64,000 nt of DNA from Clostridia bacterium (lineage in GTDB: Bacteria > Bacillota > Clostridia > Oscillospirales > Acutalibacteraceae), in the NCBI GenBank assembly GCA_017421045.1, contig JAFQMC010000009.1, forward strand, positions 1-64,000, given 5' to 3'. How positions within the stretch are numbered: the stretch's first letter is position 1; each line of letters begins with the position of its first letter. Shown here in pieces: positions 1 to 7,565 of this stretch. The notes under the pieces are model-generated. The model worked only from the letters and a program-made list of their open reading frames with translations. It was not told where the DNA came from and ran no database searches. A program made the position numbers and the translations under genes.

Positions 1-151
1 ATAAACTGTTATCCACCGATGGAATATCTCTGTATATCGGGTCTTTCATATATTCCACATCGGGATTGAAGTTAGGGTTTACTGATTGATGAATCTTTAC
101 ATAAATGTTGACCTTACGCCAATACAGATAATACAACAAAAATGCAGACAG
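1..151 (-). other. Unassigned open frame at the left edge, possible gene remnant
   Basis: Reading leftwards on the minus strand from base 151 to the window edge, one frame stays open for about 50 codons. Its composition is protein-like (it contains NPDVEYMKDPIYRDIP). It has no ATG near its upstream end and no ribosome binding site, and it begins inside the terminator of the preceding GMP synthase gene. It may be the remnant of a gene that continues to the left, or chance. No family recognised. Confidence 0.2.
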
Positions 152-170
152 TTATTTAAACTGTCTGCAT
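142..170 (-). terminator. Terminator after guaA
   Basis: A 10-bp perfect inverted repeat (ATGCAGACAG / CTGTCTGCAT) with a 9-nt loop. On the minus strand it is followed by TTTTTG. It lies 29 bases after the stop of the GMP synthase gene. Confidence 0.85.
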
Positions 171-198
171 TATAAAATAATGCATATTAAAAATGCTA

Positions 199-1200
199 TT
201 ATTCCCACTCAATTGTGCCGATAGGCTTTGGAGTGAGGTCGAGGAGAACGCGGTTGATGCCCTCTACCTCGTGAGTGATACGGTCGGTTATATGGTGGAG
301 GATCTCGTAGGGGATCTCCTCGATGGTTGCGGTCATAGCGTCAACCGTGTTTACAGCGCGGATGATTGCAGGCCAGCCCTCATATCTCTTGTTATCGCGT
401 ACACCTACGCTTGTAACGTCAGGCACTGCGATAAAATACTGCCATACCTTCTCTGCAAGACCGTTCTTGTCGAACTCTTCGCGGAGAATTGCATCTGCCT
501 CGCGGAGTGCGTGGAGTCTGTCACGAGTGATAGCACCAAGGCAACGAACACCCAGACCGGGGCCGGGGAACGGCTGACGATAAACCATTGCGTGAGGAAG
601 GCCTAATGCCTCACCTACTACGCGAACTTCGTCTTTAAAGAGAAGCTTGATAGGCTCAACCAGCTCGAACTTCAGATCTTCGGGGAGGCCGCCTACATTG
701 TGGTGAGACTTAACTGCCTTCTTGCCTTCTGCCTGCTTGAAGCTCTCAAGAATATCGGGATAGATTGTACCCTGTGCAAGATAGGATACGTCATCAAGCT
801 TTCTTGCTTCGTCAGCAAAAACATTGATAAATTCTGCACCGATGATTTTTCTCTTTTTCTCGGGGTCACTTACACCTGCGAGAAGATCGAGAAAACGATC
901 GGTTGCATCAACATAAATAAGGTTAGCATCAAGCTCCTTACCAAACATATCAATGACCGCTTCGCTCTCACCCTTGCGCATGAGACCGTGGTTAACATGA
1001 ACGCACACGAGCTGTTTGCCAATAGCCTTGATAAGAAGGGCTGCAACAACGGAGGAATCAACTCCGCCTGAAAGCGCCAGAAGAACCTTCTTGTCTCCTA
1101 CCTGAGCTTTGATTTCGTTAATCTGCTCTGCAATGAACTTGTCTGCAAGAGCTTTGGTTGTGATACGCTCCATTGAATCGGGACGCTTGTTGTTAACCAT
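199..1200 (-). CDS. guaA: GMP synthase, ATP-pyrophosphatase subunit (no glutaminase domain)
   Basis: Amidates XMP to GMP using ATP, the last step of guanine nucleotide synthesis, in the cytoplasm. The P-loop-like motif SGGVDSS (about residues 44-50) and the C-terminal dimerisation domain with RQPFPGPGLGVRCLG and the terminal KPIGTIEWE are typical of GuaA. The protein is 333 residues, whereas the usual bacterial enzyme is about 510-525 because of an N-terminal class I glutamine amidotransferase domain. That domain is absent, and the preceding 137 bases are non-coding, so ammonia must come from a separate glutaminase subunit or be free. Start: ATG at 1200, with GGAGAGG 8 bases upstream; the GTG at 1209 lies inside that ribosome site. 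A monocistronic unit with its own promoter and terminator. Confidence 0.95.
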   Translation of the reverse strand: MVNNKRPDSMERITTKALADKFIAEQINEIKAQVGDKKVLLALSGGVDSSVVAALLIKAIGKQLVCVHVNHGLMRKGESEAVIDMFGKELDANLIYVDATDRFLDLLAGVSDPEKKRKIIGAEFINVFADEARKLDDVSYLAQGTIYPDILESFKQAEGKKAVKSHHNVGGLPEDLKFELVEPIKLLFKDEVRVVGEALGLPHAMVYRQPFPGPGLGVRCLGAITRDRLHALREADAILREEFDKNGLAEKVWQYFIAVPDVTSVGVRDNKRYEGWPAIIRAVNTVDAMTATIEEIPYEILHHITDRITHEVEGINRVLLDLTPKPIGTIEWE

Positions 1201-1232
1201 ATTAAACACCTCTCCAAAAAAAGATATAAAAT

Positions 1233-1261
1233 ATTATAAGTCAAATAGTGTCGTATTTCAA
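1233..1261 (-). promoter_or_regulatory. Sigma-A promoter of guaA
   Basis: On the minus strand: TTGAAA (1256-1261), 17-base spacer, TATAAT (1233-1238), placed about 35 bases before the guaA start codon. Confidence 0.8.
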
Positions 1262-1346
1262 GTATATTGTATGAAAAAATAACTTAAATATTTTTAAATA
1301 TTTGTGTGTAAAATATACATTTGAAGATTTAATCCACGTTTATTAA

Positions 1347-2366
1347 TCAGTCGAGTCTGAATGTAACCTCCCAGTCGCCCTGTGTGAGAGAATCCGAGGT
1401 GACAAACTCGCCATAAACTCTGCACTTACTGAGTTCTTCGGGAGTAATGTCAAAGACTTGCTCTTCATAGGAACCCACACCTTTTTCATCCCAGAAAGCT
1501 ACAGACTGCTCTCCATAGTCAAACCCGCCATTCTCATCAACCAGATAAATAAACCCGTGATTATCATAATCGACAATATTATCAAAATAGGTCTGGATGT
1601 GGAGTTTTCCGTCTATATAGCCTATCCCGGTGATTTCAACCCCATCAACAGGAGATGTTATAATGCCATCGTTAACAGGTTTCAGATAAGCGGATTTTTC
1701 ATCGAGGAGGGCTATTTCATCATCGCTGTAGCTTCCACCTCGTGTACTTACATTCGTGATCGTCTCTTTTGCATCACCAACCTCTGAAAGATTGATACTG
1801 TCAATGTAACCATTCCATTCCTGTTTGCGACTGAGGAATTCTTTAACTGAGAACGTAACCTTAGAGCCGAGAAGTTTTCTTGTGTCATACCAATCCATTT
1901 GAATAAGGAATGTTGCGGTTTTGGCAGAGGCATCATAATCCACCATACTGCAGGTGGCACTTGAATCGAAGGGCCTGCGGATATCGTAGCTATCAAACAA
2001 ATCCGTGGTCTCGTCAATTCTGTCTCCTGTTAAATCCCGCATTGATATATATACCTGAGCTTCTGTATCTGTAACGTTAGCTGCTATCACTTCCATTTTT
2101 ATTCCGTTATCCACACAAGACATCTGCACCGGCTTTAGTTTCTGTGCAACCGATGGAAACATTGCATACAACACGTCATATCCCATAGATGTACTTACAG
2201 CAAAGGTAGGAACTGCAAAGGTCATACAAAAAATTAATATAACCGCTACCAATGTGAGTTTCAGAACCTTACCTTTCTTCTTAACTTTTGGTATTTCACT
2301 AATTGCTTCATCGATATATTTTTCATCAATCAATGCTATACTATCCAATATTTTTTCAGATTTCAA
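1347..2366 (-). CDS. DUF4179 membrane protein, probable anti-sigma factor
   Basis: About 339 residues. A short charged cytoplasmic N-terminus (about 35 residues) is followed by one hydrophobic segment (about residues 36-57) and a large extracytoplasmic region of the DUF4179 type, beginning near STSMGYDVLYAMFPSV. Such proteins are commonly encoded directly after ECF sigma genes and act as their membrane anti-sigma factors. The role here is inferred from that context. The sigma gene upstream overlaps it. The start is uncertain: TTG at 2366 sits 8 bases after GGAAGG and overlaps the sigma stop region, while an in-frame TTG at 2387 would give 7 more residues. The extracellular ligand or stress is unknown. 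Confidence 0.75.
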   Translation of the reverse strand: MKSEKILDSIALIDEKYIDEAISEIPKVKKKGKVLKLTLVAVILIFCMTFAVPTFAVSTSMGYDVLYAMFPSVAQKLKPVQMSCVDNGIKMEVIAANVTDTEAQVYISMRDLTGDRIDETTDLFDSYDIRRPFDSSATCSMVDYDASAKTATFLIQMDWYDTRKLLGSKVTFSVKEFLSRKQEWNGYIDSINLSEVGDAKETITNVSTRGGSYSDDEIALLDEKSAYLKPVNDGIITSPVDGVEITGIGYIDGKLHIQTYFDNIVDYDNHGFIYLVDENGGFDYGEQSVAFWDEKGVGSYEEQVFDITPEELSKCRVYGEFVTSDSLTQGDWEVTFRLD

Positions 2367-2922
2367 TTGAAACACCTTCCTTTTCAAGATTACTACGGAG
2401 ACGTTTTCTGAGACGATGAAGAATTGACTTTATCTTGCTTTGAGAAAAGCCCGTGTCTGAGCTTATAGCAGAAACAGAACTAAGATACCAATAGCGTTTC
2501 ACAAATACTCTTCGTTCTATGGGTGATAAGCCTGAAAGGAAGCTGTTGATGTACTCTGCAATAGCGGTGTTCTCCAGTTCGTCATCAAGAGTTAGACCTG
2601 AAGATATACATTCGCTCAGTTCATCAAGCACAAGCGATACCTCGCCTCCACCTCGTTTCTGCGTACTGTTTGCACGCCATTTCTTAAGGCTTATATTACG
2701 GCAGATTCTTCCAATATATGCTGACAAAGACGTGGGATTATTCGGCGGAATACTGTTCCAAGCACCCATATATGTATCGTTGACGCACTCCTTAGAATCT
2801 TCTTCATCAGAAAGAATATTGTATGCTATTGAATAGCAATAGTTGCCGTACTTATCTGCTGTCTCTCTGATTGCTGATTCATTTCGCTTTAAATACAGAG
2901 AGACAATTTCTATGTCTTCCAT
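2356..2922 (-). CDS. ECF RNA polymerase sigma factor
   Basis: A 188-residue sigma-70 family protein with region 2 at about residues 20-85 (YSIAYNILSDEEDSKECVND is the usual -10 recognition helix area) and region 4 helix-turn-helix at about 125-180 (LSPIERRVFVKRYWY, then SQSKIKSILHRLRKRLR). It lacks region 3, as ECF factors do. It is co-transcribed and overlapping with the DUF4179 protein, which probably holds it at the membrane until a signal arrives. Start ATG at 2922 has a strong AGGAGG site 8 bases upstream. The regulon is not predictable from this window apart from likely autoregulation. Confidence 0.92.
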   Translation of the reverse strand: MEDIEIVSLYLKRNESAIRETADKYGNYCYSIAYNILSDEEDSKECVNDTYMGAWNSIPPNNPTSLSAYIGRICRNISLKKWRANSTQKRGGGEVSLVLDELSECISSGLTLDDELENTAIAEYINSFLSGLSPIERRVFVKRYWYLSSVSAISSDTGFSQSKIKSILHRLRKRLRSNLEKEGVSIEI

Positions 2923-2957
2923 ATTAACACCTCCTGTTGTTTTGAAGCGGCTTCATC

Positions 2958-2990
2958 TATATAGTACCTAAATTTTCCTTATGGTTGCAA
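2958..2990 (-). promoter_or_regulatory. Possible ECF-type autoregulatory promoter
   Basis: Upstream of the sigma gene on the minus strand are TTGCAACC (2983-2990) and, after about 15-16 bases, GGTACTATATA (2958-2968). The CAACC-type -35 element resembles ECF promoters more than sigma-A ones, although TTGCAA-18-TACTAT could also be read as a weak sigma-A site. Autoregulation is inferred. Confidence 0.5.
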
Positions 2991-3001
2991 ATAAAAGTAA
3001 A

Positions 3002-3022
3002 AGTCCCGATTTTATCGGGACT
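3002..3022 (-). terminator. Terminator after mntP
   Basis: Perfect 9-bp inverted repeat AGTCCCGAT / ATCGGGACT with a 3-nt loop, followed on the minus strand by TTTACTTTTATTT. It lies just after the mntP stop. Confidence 0.75.
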
Positions 3023-3032
3023 CTGTTATCAA

Positions 3033-3617
3033 CTAAATTATACCTGTGACAAATATTTCGATACCTATGAGTATGAGGATAATGCCACCGAAGATAGTGG
3101 CTTTATCTGAAAGTTTTGTGCCGAATTTTTTGCCGATTGTGAGACCTGCAACACATATGATAAAGGTGACACCGGCAATTATCAGAGCACATACAAGTGC
3201 CATGAGGGTGCCATACTCTGAGATGGTAAAACCTACAGAGAGAGCATCGATGGAGGTTGCGATTCCCTGAACCAAAAGTGCAAGGAAGCCTACCTTGGGC
3301 GGTTCGTCATCGCCATCTTTCTTTTTGACGGCTCCGTAAATCATACTGCCGCCTATGTAGAGGAGCAGAACGAGAGCTATCCAGGGGATGAACTTCTGAA
3401 ACTGTGTGAAAAACTTTATAAACAGATGAACACAGAGCCAACCTATCATGGGCATCAATGCCTGAAAGAATGCGAACACTCCGGCGATACCGACAAGCTT
3501 GCGACGTTTCATCTGAGGCTCGGCAAGACCGTTAGCAAGAGATACCGAAAAAGCATCCATGGCAAGTCCTATGCCGAGTAATATGCTGTTTACGAAGAAC
3601 ATAATATTCCACTGCAT
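3033..3617 (-). CDS. mntP: Manganese efflux pump MntP
   Basis: A 194-residue integral membrane protein with six predicted hydrophobic segments arranged as two related halves. The paired acidic signatures GLAMDAFSVSLANG near the N-terminus and GIATSIDALSVGF in the second half are hallmarks of the MntP (former DUF204) family, which exports Mn(II). ATG at 3617 has GGAGG 8 bases upstream. The gene is often preceded by a yybP-ykoY manganese riboswitch, but the space to the terminator of the tRNA region is only about 45 bases and no such element is visible. It ends in its own terminator. Confidence 0.9.
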   Translation of the reverse strand: MQWNIMFFVNSILLGIGLAMDAFSVSLANGLAEPQMKRRKLVGIAGVFAFFQALMPMIGWLCVHLFIKFFTQFQKFIPWIALVLLLYIGGSMIYGAVKKKDGDDEPPKVGFLALLVQGIATSIDALSVGFTISEYGTLMALVCALIIAGVTFIICVAGLTIGKKFGTKLSDKATIFGGIILILIGIEIFVTGII

Positions 3618-3665
3618 TTAGAGTTCCTCCGGATTATGACTATAATCAAAAGACAGGGATTATTG

Positions 3666-3694
3666 AAAAAGACAGATTCCTAAGGAAATCTGTC
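3666..3694 (-). terminator. Terminator at the end of the tRNA-Leu transcript
   Basis: Inverted repeat GACAGATT / AATCTGTC region (3671-3694), followed on the minus strand by TTTTT. It lies beyond the duplicated tRNA tail and before mntP. Confidence 0.7.
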
Positions 3695-3697
3695 TTT

Positions 3698-3729
3698 TCG
3701 GCTTTGATTTTTGGTGCCGGTAGTGGGAC
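3698..3729 (-). repeat. Second copy of the tRNA-Leu 3' end (32-bp direct repeat, distal copy)
   Basis: An exact 32-base copy of 3900-3931. It contains the last 18 bases of tRNA-Leu, including CCA, plus the next 14 bases of flank. It is not a complete tRNA: upstream of it the sequence turns into the palindromic element. Confidence 0.9.
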
Positions 3730-3899
3730 GTAGGATGCAAGCATCCTACACTGCTTGGCGACCCAAGGCATAGCCTTCGGTACCCGCCTACGCACCTGCC
3801 GTCTACAAAACAGTCCGCTGGACTGTTTTGCTCACGCCGTCAGCCCTCTCAGGCTTCGAGTCCCAGAATTTTAAGTTAAAATCAAAACCGACCAGGTGG
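3730..3899. repeat. Palindrome-rich element between duplicated tRNA tails
   Basis: About 170 bases, non-coding, made largely of inverted repeats: GTAGGATGC-AA-GCATCCTAC (3730-3749), CTTGG/CCAAG (3754-3767), AAGGC-ATA-GCCTT (3765-3777) and AAAACAGTCC-GCT-GGACTGTTTT (3807-3829). Near its other end, plus-strand TTCGAGTCCCA (3854-3864) repeats the tRNA T-arm sequence in the opposite orientation to the gene. A further hairpin, CCGACC/GGTCGG (3888-3903), followed on the minus strand by TTTTGATTTT, looks like a terminator directly after the tRNA. No transposase is present. It could be a small non-autonomous mobile element or a repeat that targets tRNA genes. Confidence 0.65.
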
Positions 3900-3913
3900 T
3901 CGGCTTTGATTTT

Positions 3914-4000
3914 TGGTGCCGGTAGTGGGACTCGAACCCACACGGTATCGCTACCAACGGATTTTGAGTCCGTCACGTCTGCCAATTCCATCATACCGGC
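3914..4000 (-). tRNA. tRNA-Leu (anticodon CAA)
   Basis: An 87-base tRNA including an encoded CCA. Acceptor stem GCCGGTA pairs with TACCGGC. The anticodon stem ACGGA/TCCGT holds loop CTCAAAA, giving anticodon CAA (codon UUG). The T-arm is GTGGGTTCGAGTCCCAC, and the extended variable arm expected of a class II leucine tRNA is present. It reads UUG codons. The 3' end is duplicated downstream. Confidence 0.95.
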
Positions 4001-4011
4001 GTATGCTGTGT

Positions 4012-4040
4012 ATTATACACTACTTAAAAAGAAAAATCAA
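4012..4040 (-). promoter_or_regulatory. Sigma-A promoter of tRNA-Leu
   Basis: On the minus strand: TTGATT (4035-4040), 17-base spacer, TATAAT (4012-4017), 12 bases before the tRNA 5' end. Confidence 0.8.
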
Positions 4041-4048
4041 GAATTTTA

Positions 4049-4086
4049 TGACAGCAGGACAGCTTTTTCTCTGCCCTGCTGTTTTC
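4049..4086 (-). terminator. Possible terminator after rpiB
   Basis: Imperfect hairpin (ACAGCAGG ... CCTGCTGT) on the minus strand just after the rpiB stop, followed by an AT-rich but not T-pure stretch. Confidence 0.45.
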
Positions 4087-4108
4087 AGACTGTCTATCAG
4101 TCCTGTCA

Positions 4109-4558
4109 TCAACAGGAGAACTCGCCGTTTTCTATCTGAGAAATCATATCGACACGGCGTGTATGGCGGTCGCCGTCAAAGGGAGTATTGATGAAAATCT
4201 CTGCAAGACGGACTGCGGTTGCTTCGTCGATAACTCTGCCGCCCATGGTGATTACGTTTGCATCATTGTGACGGCGTGTCATCTCGGCACAAAACTCGTT
4301 GGTAACGGTTGCGGCACGCACACCCTTGACCTTATTGGCTACCATTGCAACGCCGATACCTGTTCCGCAGCAGATAATGCCTTTTTCACACTCGCCCTTG
4401 GAAACAGCGGTTGCAACCTTGTATGCATACTCGGGGTAATCGACGCTGTCGGGAGTGTTAGTTCCGTAGTCGATATACTCAATTTCTGCTTTGTCAAGAT
4501 AATCCTTGATTGCGTTCTTGATGTCAAGACCGCCGTGGTCACATCCAATTGCTATCAT
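4109..4558 (-). CDS. rpiB: Ribose-5-phosphate isomerase B
   Basis: Interconverts ribose 5-phosphate and ribulose 5-phosphate in the non-oxidative pentose phosphate pathway. It is 149 residues, the normal length. N-terminal GCDHGG, the active-site loop CCGTGIGVAMVANK carrying the catalytic cysteine region, and RRHNDANVITMGGRVI are diagnostic of the RpiB/LacAB family. LacA/LacB are paired sugar-phosphate isomerases, and only one copy is present here, favouring RpiB. Ribosome site GGAGA 8 bases before ATG 4558. It sits 37 bases after tsaB on the same strand and may be co-transcribed with tsaB-tsaE-fhs. Confidence 0.92.
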   Translation of the reverse strand: MIAIGCDHGGLDIKNAIKDYLDKAEIEYIDYGTNTPDSVDYPEYAYKVATAVSKGECEKGIICCGTGIGVAMVANKVKGVRAATVTNEFCAEMTRRHNDANVITMGGRVIDEATAVRLAEIFINTPFDGDRHTRRVDMISQIENGEFSC

Positions 4559-4595
4559 TTTTCATTCTCCTTTATACAACTTAAATTTATATAAT

Positions 4596-5315
4596 TTATT
4601 CAGAAGCTTTTTGCTCACGTTCCTTGCGTTCCCGCTCTGCCTGAGAAAGTCTCAGGTATGAGGGCAAAAGCTCAGAATGCGCAGAGGGCTTCTCCCCTGC
4701 TTTTATGCGTGCCCGTGCAGCAAGTGCAACCGAAGATGCACGCTGATAACGCAAGGATTCGGGAGCAAGCTCTACGTTAAGGGGTAAATCCATAAGTTCG
4801 CGAAGAGCAAGCTGTGCACCATCGCCGACAAGAATAATTCTGTCGTCGTTATATTTTTCTGTTATCTCTGCTTTCAGGTCAATAAGAGAGATGGCTCTGT
4901 CGTCGCAAAGGCGGTATACTTCACCGTACTGTATGCGGAACATGGCATTATAGACCTGATTGCGTCTTGCATCCATTGCGGCACAAACAACACAATCAGT
5001 GAGTGTCAGGTTATACGCCATTGACTCCAGGGTTGACACACCCATACAAGGGATGTCATCGGGAAAAGCTATGCCCTTTGCTACAGCTACACCGATTCGC
5101 ACACCTGTGAATGAACCCGGGCCGTTGCTGACGGCAACCGCGTCAATCTCCGAGACCTTTTTGTCAGTAACTTGCAGGAGACTCTCAATCATAGGTGCAA
5201 GGGTGCGACTATGGGTGAAATCCGTATTGGTGAAAAATTCACCGATAAGTTTTGAATCATCAGTGAGTGCAGCAGAAGCGGCAGTTGCTGAAGAATCGAT
5301 TGATAAAATAAGCAC
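4596..5315 (-). CDS. tsaB: tRNA threonylcarbamoyladenosine biosynthesis protein TsaB
   Basis: Non-catalytic partner of TsaD in making the t6A37 modification on ANN-decoding tRNAs. It belongs to the ASKHA fold family: N-terminal LILSIDSSATAASAAL, then SNGPGSFTGVRIGVAVAKGIA at about residues 65-85 and CAAMDARRNQVY near 115. At 239 residues it has normal length. The GTG at 5315 is chosen as start because GGAAG lies 7 bases upstream and it follows the tsaE stop by four bases; the longer frame would run into tsaE. The C-terminus is Lys/Glu/Arg rich. No tsaD or rimI follows, unlike many Firmicutes. Confidence 0.92.
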   Translation of the reverse strand: MLILSIDSSATAASAALTDDSKLIGEFFTNTDFTHSRTLAPMIESLLQVTDKKVSEIDAVAVSNGPGSFTGVRIGVAVAKGIAFPDDIPCMGVSTLESMAYNLTLTDCVVCAAMDARRNQVYNAMFRIQYGEVYRLCDDRAISLIDLKAEITEKYNDDRIILVGDGAQLALRELMDLPLNVELAPESLRYQRASSVALAARARIKAGEKPSAHSELLPSYLRLSQAERERKEREQKASE

Positions 5316-5319
5316 TTGA

Positions 5320-5730
5320 TTACTTCCTTTTGATAATTCGGGTATTCTCGTCCTCGCCGTAAGCAAGCTCTATAAAAACAGTATCTGCAGGCAGATAGTC
5401 AAGAACATTCTCGCTCCACTCGATGATAACAAGTCCTCTGCCCAGATAGTCATAAAAACCGGTGGAATACAAATCGTCCTCATCTGTGACGCGGTACATA
5501 TCGAAATGATATACAGGAACATCGCCCTGGTATTCATTTACTATTGCGAAGGTGGGACTGTGAACTCCGCTATCAACTCCGAAGGCGGAGACAAGACCGC
5601 GGGTGAAGGTGGTTTTGCCTACACCCAAGCCTCCGAGAAGTGCAACGACCTGATTGTTACTAAGGGTTGATGCTATCTCTCCGGCTATTGTCTCTGTTTC
5701 CTGCAGGCTATGTGAAATGTACTCTGTCAT
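5320..5730 (-). CDS. tsaE: tRNA threonylcarbamoyladenosine biosynthesis ATPase TsaE
   Basis: P-loop ATPase that drives the TsaBDE complex for t6A synthesis. Walker A GGLGVGKT at about residues 33-40, followed by HSPTFAIVNEY and the VYHFDMYR / IIEWSEN motifs seen in this family. It is 136 residues from ATG 5730. That start is one base beyond the fhs stop (TGA-T-ATG), so translation is probably coupled; a longer in-frame start at 5766 would lie inside fhs. Followed directly by its partner tsaB. Confidence 0.92.
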   Translation of the reverse strand: MTEYISHSLQETETIAGEIASTLSNNQVVALLGGLGVGKTTFTRGLVSAFGVDSGVHSPTFAIVNEYQGDVPVYHFDMYRVTDEDDLYSTGFYDYLGRGLVIIEWSENVLDYLPADTVFIELAYGEDENTRIIKRK

Positions 5731-5731
5731 A

Positions 5732-7399
5732 TCAGAACAGACCGCTGATTGTGCCGTCGGAATCAACGTCGATACGCTCTGCGGCAGGAACCTTGGGAAG
5801 TCCGGGCATGGTCATAATATCGCCGGTGTAGACTACGACGAAGCCGGCACCGTTGGAAATCTTCATATCACGGACTGTGATTGTATGACCGGTGGGTGCA
5901 CCGAGCTTTGTGGGGTCGTCGGAGATAGAATACTGTGTCTTTGCAACGCATACGGGGAGCTTGTCGCCGCCGAGAGCTACGATCTCTTTCATAGCTTTCT
6001 CTGCAGAAGCTGTGAAGTTCACTGCATCAGCACGATAGATTTCCTTGGCGATTGTCTCTATCTTCTCGCGGATAGTCATTGTGTCGGGATAGAGGACCTT
6101 GAAGTCGGAGGGCTTTTCGCAAGCCTCTACTACCTTCTGAGCCAGCTCAACACCGCCGTCACCGCCGTTTGCGAATACATCGGAGAGGGCAAAGTCTGCT
6201 CCCTTTTCGATGCAATAATTCTTGATGAAATCAAGCTCTGCCTGAGAATCGGTGAGGAAGCGGTTGATAGCAACAACAACGGGCACACCGTATTTTCTCA
6301 TATTTTCAATATGAACACCGAGATTCACGATACCCTCTGCAAGAGCTGTGAGATTCTCGTTTGCTGTTTCTGCCTTGGGGACACCGCCGTTATATTTGAG
6401 TGCACGGCAGGTTGCAACCAGAACTACTGCGGAAGGCTTGAGTCCTGCATAACGGCACTTGATGTCAAAGAACTTTTCAGCTCCCAGGTCAGAGCCGAAG
6501 CCTGCTTCGGTGATGCAATAATCAGCAAGCTTCAAAGAGAGCTTGGTAGCACGGACGGAGTTACATCCGTGAGCTATATTTGCGAAGGGTCCTCCGTGCA
6601 TAACAGCAGGAGTAGCCTCGATTGTCTGTACAAGGTTGGGTTTGAGAGCATCTTTGAGGAGAGCTGTCATAGCGCCCTGAGCATTCAGGTCACGGGCATA
6701 GACGGGCTCGCCTGAATAGTTATATGCAACAAGGATATTGCCAAGACGCTTCTTCAGGTCATCCATATCGTTTGCAAGGCAGAGAATTGCCATAACCTCA
6801 GTTGCAACGGTGATTACAAAGCCGTCCTCGCGAGGGATACCGTTGACCTTACCGCCGAGACCCACATTGACAAAACGAAGTGCACGGTCGTTCATATCAA
6901 GGCAACGCTTGATAAGAATACGGCGCTGGTCAATACCGAGAACGTTACCCTGCTGAAGGTGGTTGTCGAGAAGTGCACAGAGGAGATTATTAGCTGAAGT
7001 GATGGCGTGCATATCTCCTGTGAAGTGAAGATTGATGTCCTCCATAGGAAGAACCTGGCTGTAGCCGCCGCCTGCAGCACCACCCTTGATACCGAACACA
7101 GGGCCGAGAGATGGCTCTCGGAGTGCGATGATTGCATTCTTGCCGATTTTTGCCATTGCCTGACCAAGTCCGCAGGTGGTGGTGGTTTTGCCCTCGCCTG
7201 CAGGAGTAGGATTGATGGCTGTGACAAGAATCAGTTTGCCGTCGGGCTTTGATTCAAGGCGAGCTGCAAGCTCGTCACTGAGCTTTGCCTTGTATCTGCC
7301 GTAAGGCTCGAGCTCTTCGTTAGCAATACCTAAATTATCTGCAATTTCTGTAATGGGACGAAGCTCTGTCTGTTGTGCGATCTGAATATCGGAAAGCAT
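5732..7399 (-). CDS. fhs: Formate-tetrahydrofolate ligase
   Basis: ATP-dependent formation of 10-formyl-tetrahydrofolate from formate, feeding purine and one-carbon metabolism (and the methyl branch of the acetyl-CoA pathway where that pathway exists). It is 555 residues, normal for the enzyme. ATP site [16 protein letters not shown] at residues 65-80, then [20 protein letters not shown] and the C-terminal [20 protein letters not shown], all characteristic. ATG 7399 with GGAGCG 7-8 bases upstream. First gene of a probable fhs-tsaE-tsaB-rpiB unit with its own promoter. Confidence 0.97.
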   Translation of the reverse strand: MLSDIQIAQQTELRPITEIADNLGIANEELEPYGRYKAKLSDELAARLESKPDGKLILVTAINPTPAGEGKTTTTCGLGQAMAKIGKNAIIALREPSLGPVFGIKGGAAGGGYSQVLPMEDINLHFTGDMHAITSANNLLCALLDNHLQQGNVLGIDQRRILIKRCLDMNDRALRFVNVGLGGKVNGIPREDGFVITVATEVMAILCLANDMDDLKKRLGNILVAYNYSGEPVYARDLNAQGAMTALLKDALKPNLVQTIEATPAVMHGGPFANIAHGCNSVRATKLSLKLADYCITEAGFGSDLGAEKFFDIKCRYAGLKPSAVVLVATCRALKYNGGVPKAETANENLTALAEGIVNLGVHIENMRKYGVPVVVAINRFLTDSQAELDFIKNYCIEKGADFALSDVFANGGDGGVELAQKVVEACEKPSDFKVLYPDTMTIREKIETIAKEIYRADAVNFTASAEKAMKEIVALGGDKLPVCVAKTQYSISDDPTKLGAPTGHTITVRDMKISNGAGFVVVYTGDIMTMPGLPKVPAAERIDVDSDGTISGLF

Positions 7400-7452
7400 A
7401 TTGGTCGCTCCTTTTCTATAAAAAAGTTGTGATATTAGAATATATCTTGTAA

Positions 7453-7481
7453 ATTATAACATTGCACAGATTTAACTTCAA
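7453..7481 (-). promoter_or_regulatory. Sigma-A promoter of fhs
   Basis: On the minus strand: TTGAAG (7476-7481), 17-base spacer, TATAAT (7453-7458), in the divergent region with the SEDS gene. Confidence 0.8.
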
Positions 7482-7510
7482 GTATTTTTCTAACTTTTCT
7501 GTCTTTTATC

Positions 7511-7539
7511 TTGATATTTTGAGATGTTTTCTATATAAT
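7511..7539 (+). promoter_or_regulatory. Sigma-A promoter of the rodA-type gene
   Basis: TTGATA (7511-7516), 17-base spacer, TATAAT (7534-7539), about 26 bases before the start codon. Confidence 0.82.
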
Positions 7540-7565
7540 AGATTAACGTGAAAGGCGGTGAGCAG

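Noticed and set aside
3618..3665. Manganese riboswitch upstream of mntP
   Set aside because: The leader is too short and shows none of the conserved yybP-ykoY loops.
3698..3931. attL/attR of an integrated mobile element
   Set aside because: Direct repeats of a tRNA 3' end would fit, but only 170 non-coding bases lie between them and no integrase is near. Kept as a repeat element instead.
3803..3994. 63-codon minus-strand open frame across tRNA-Leu and the palindromic element
   Set aside because: Its first part is the tRNA sequence itself, with no ribosome site. A typical false ORF.
5654..6715. 353-codon plus-strand open frame opposite fhs and tsaE
   Set aside because: Antisense shadow of clear genes, cysteine-rich nonsense composition, crosses two genes.
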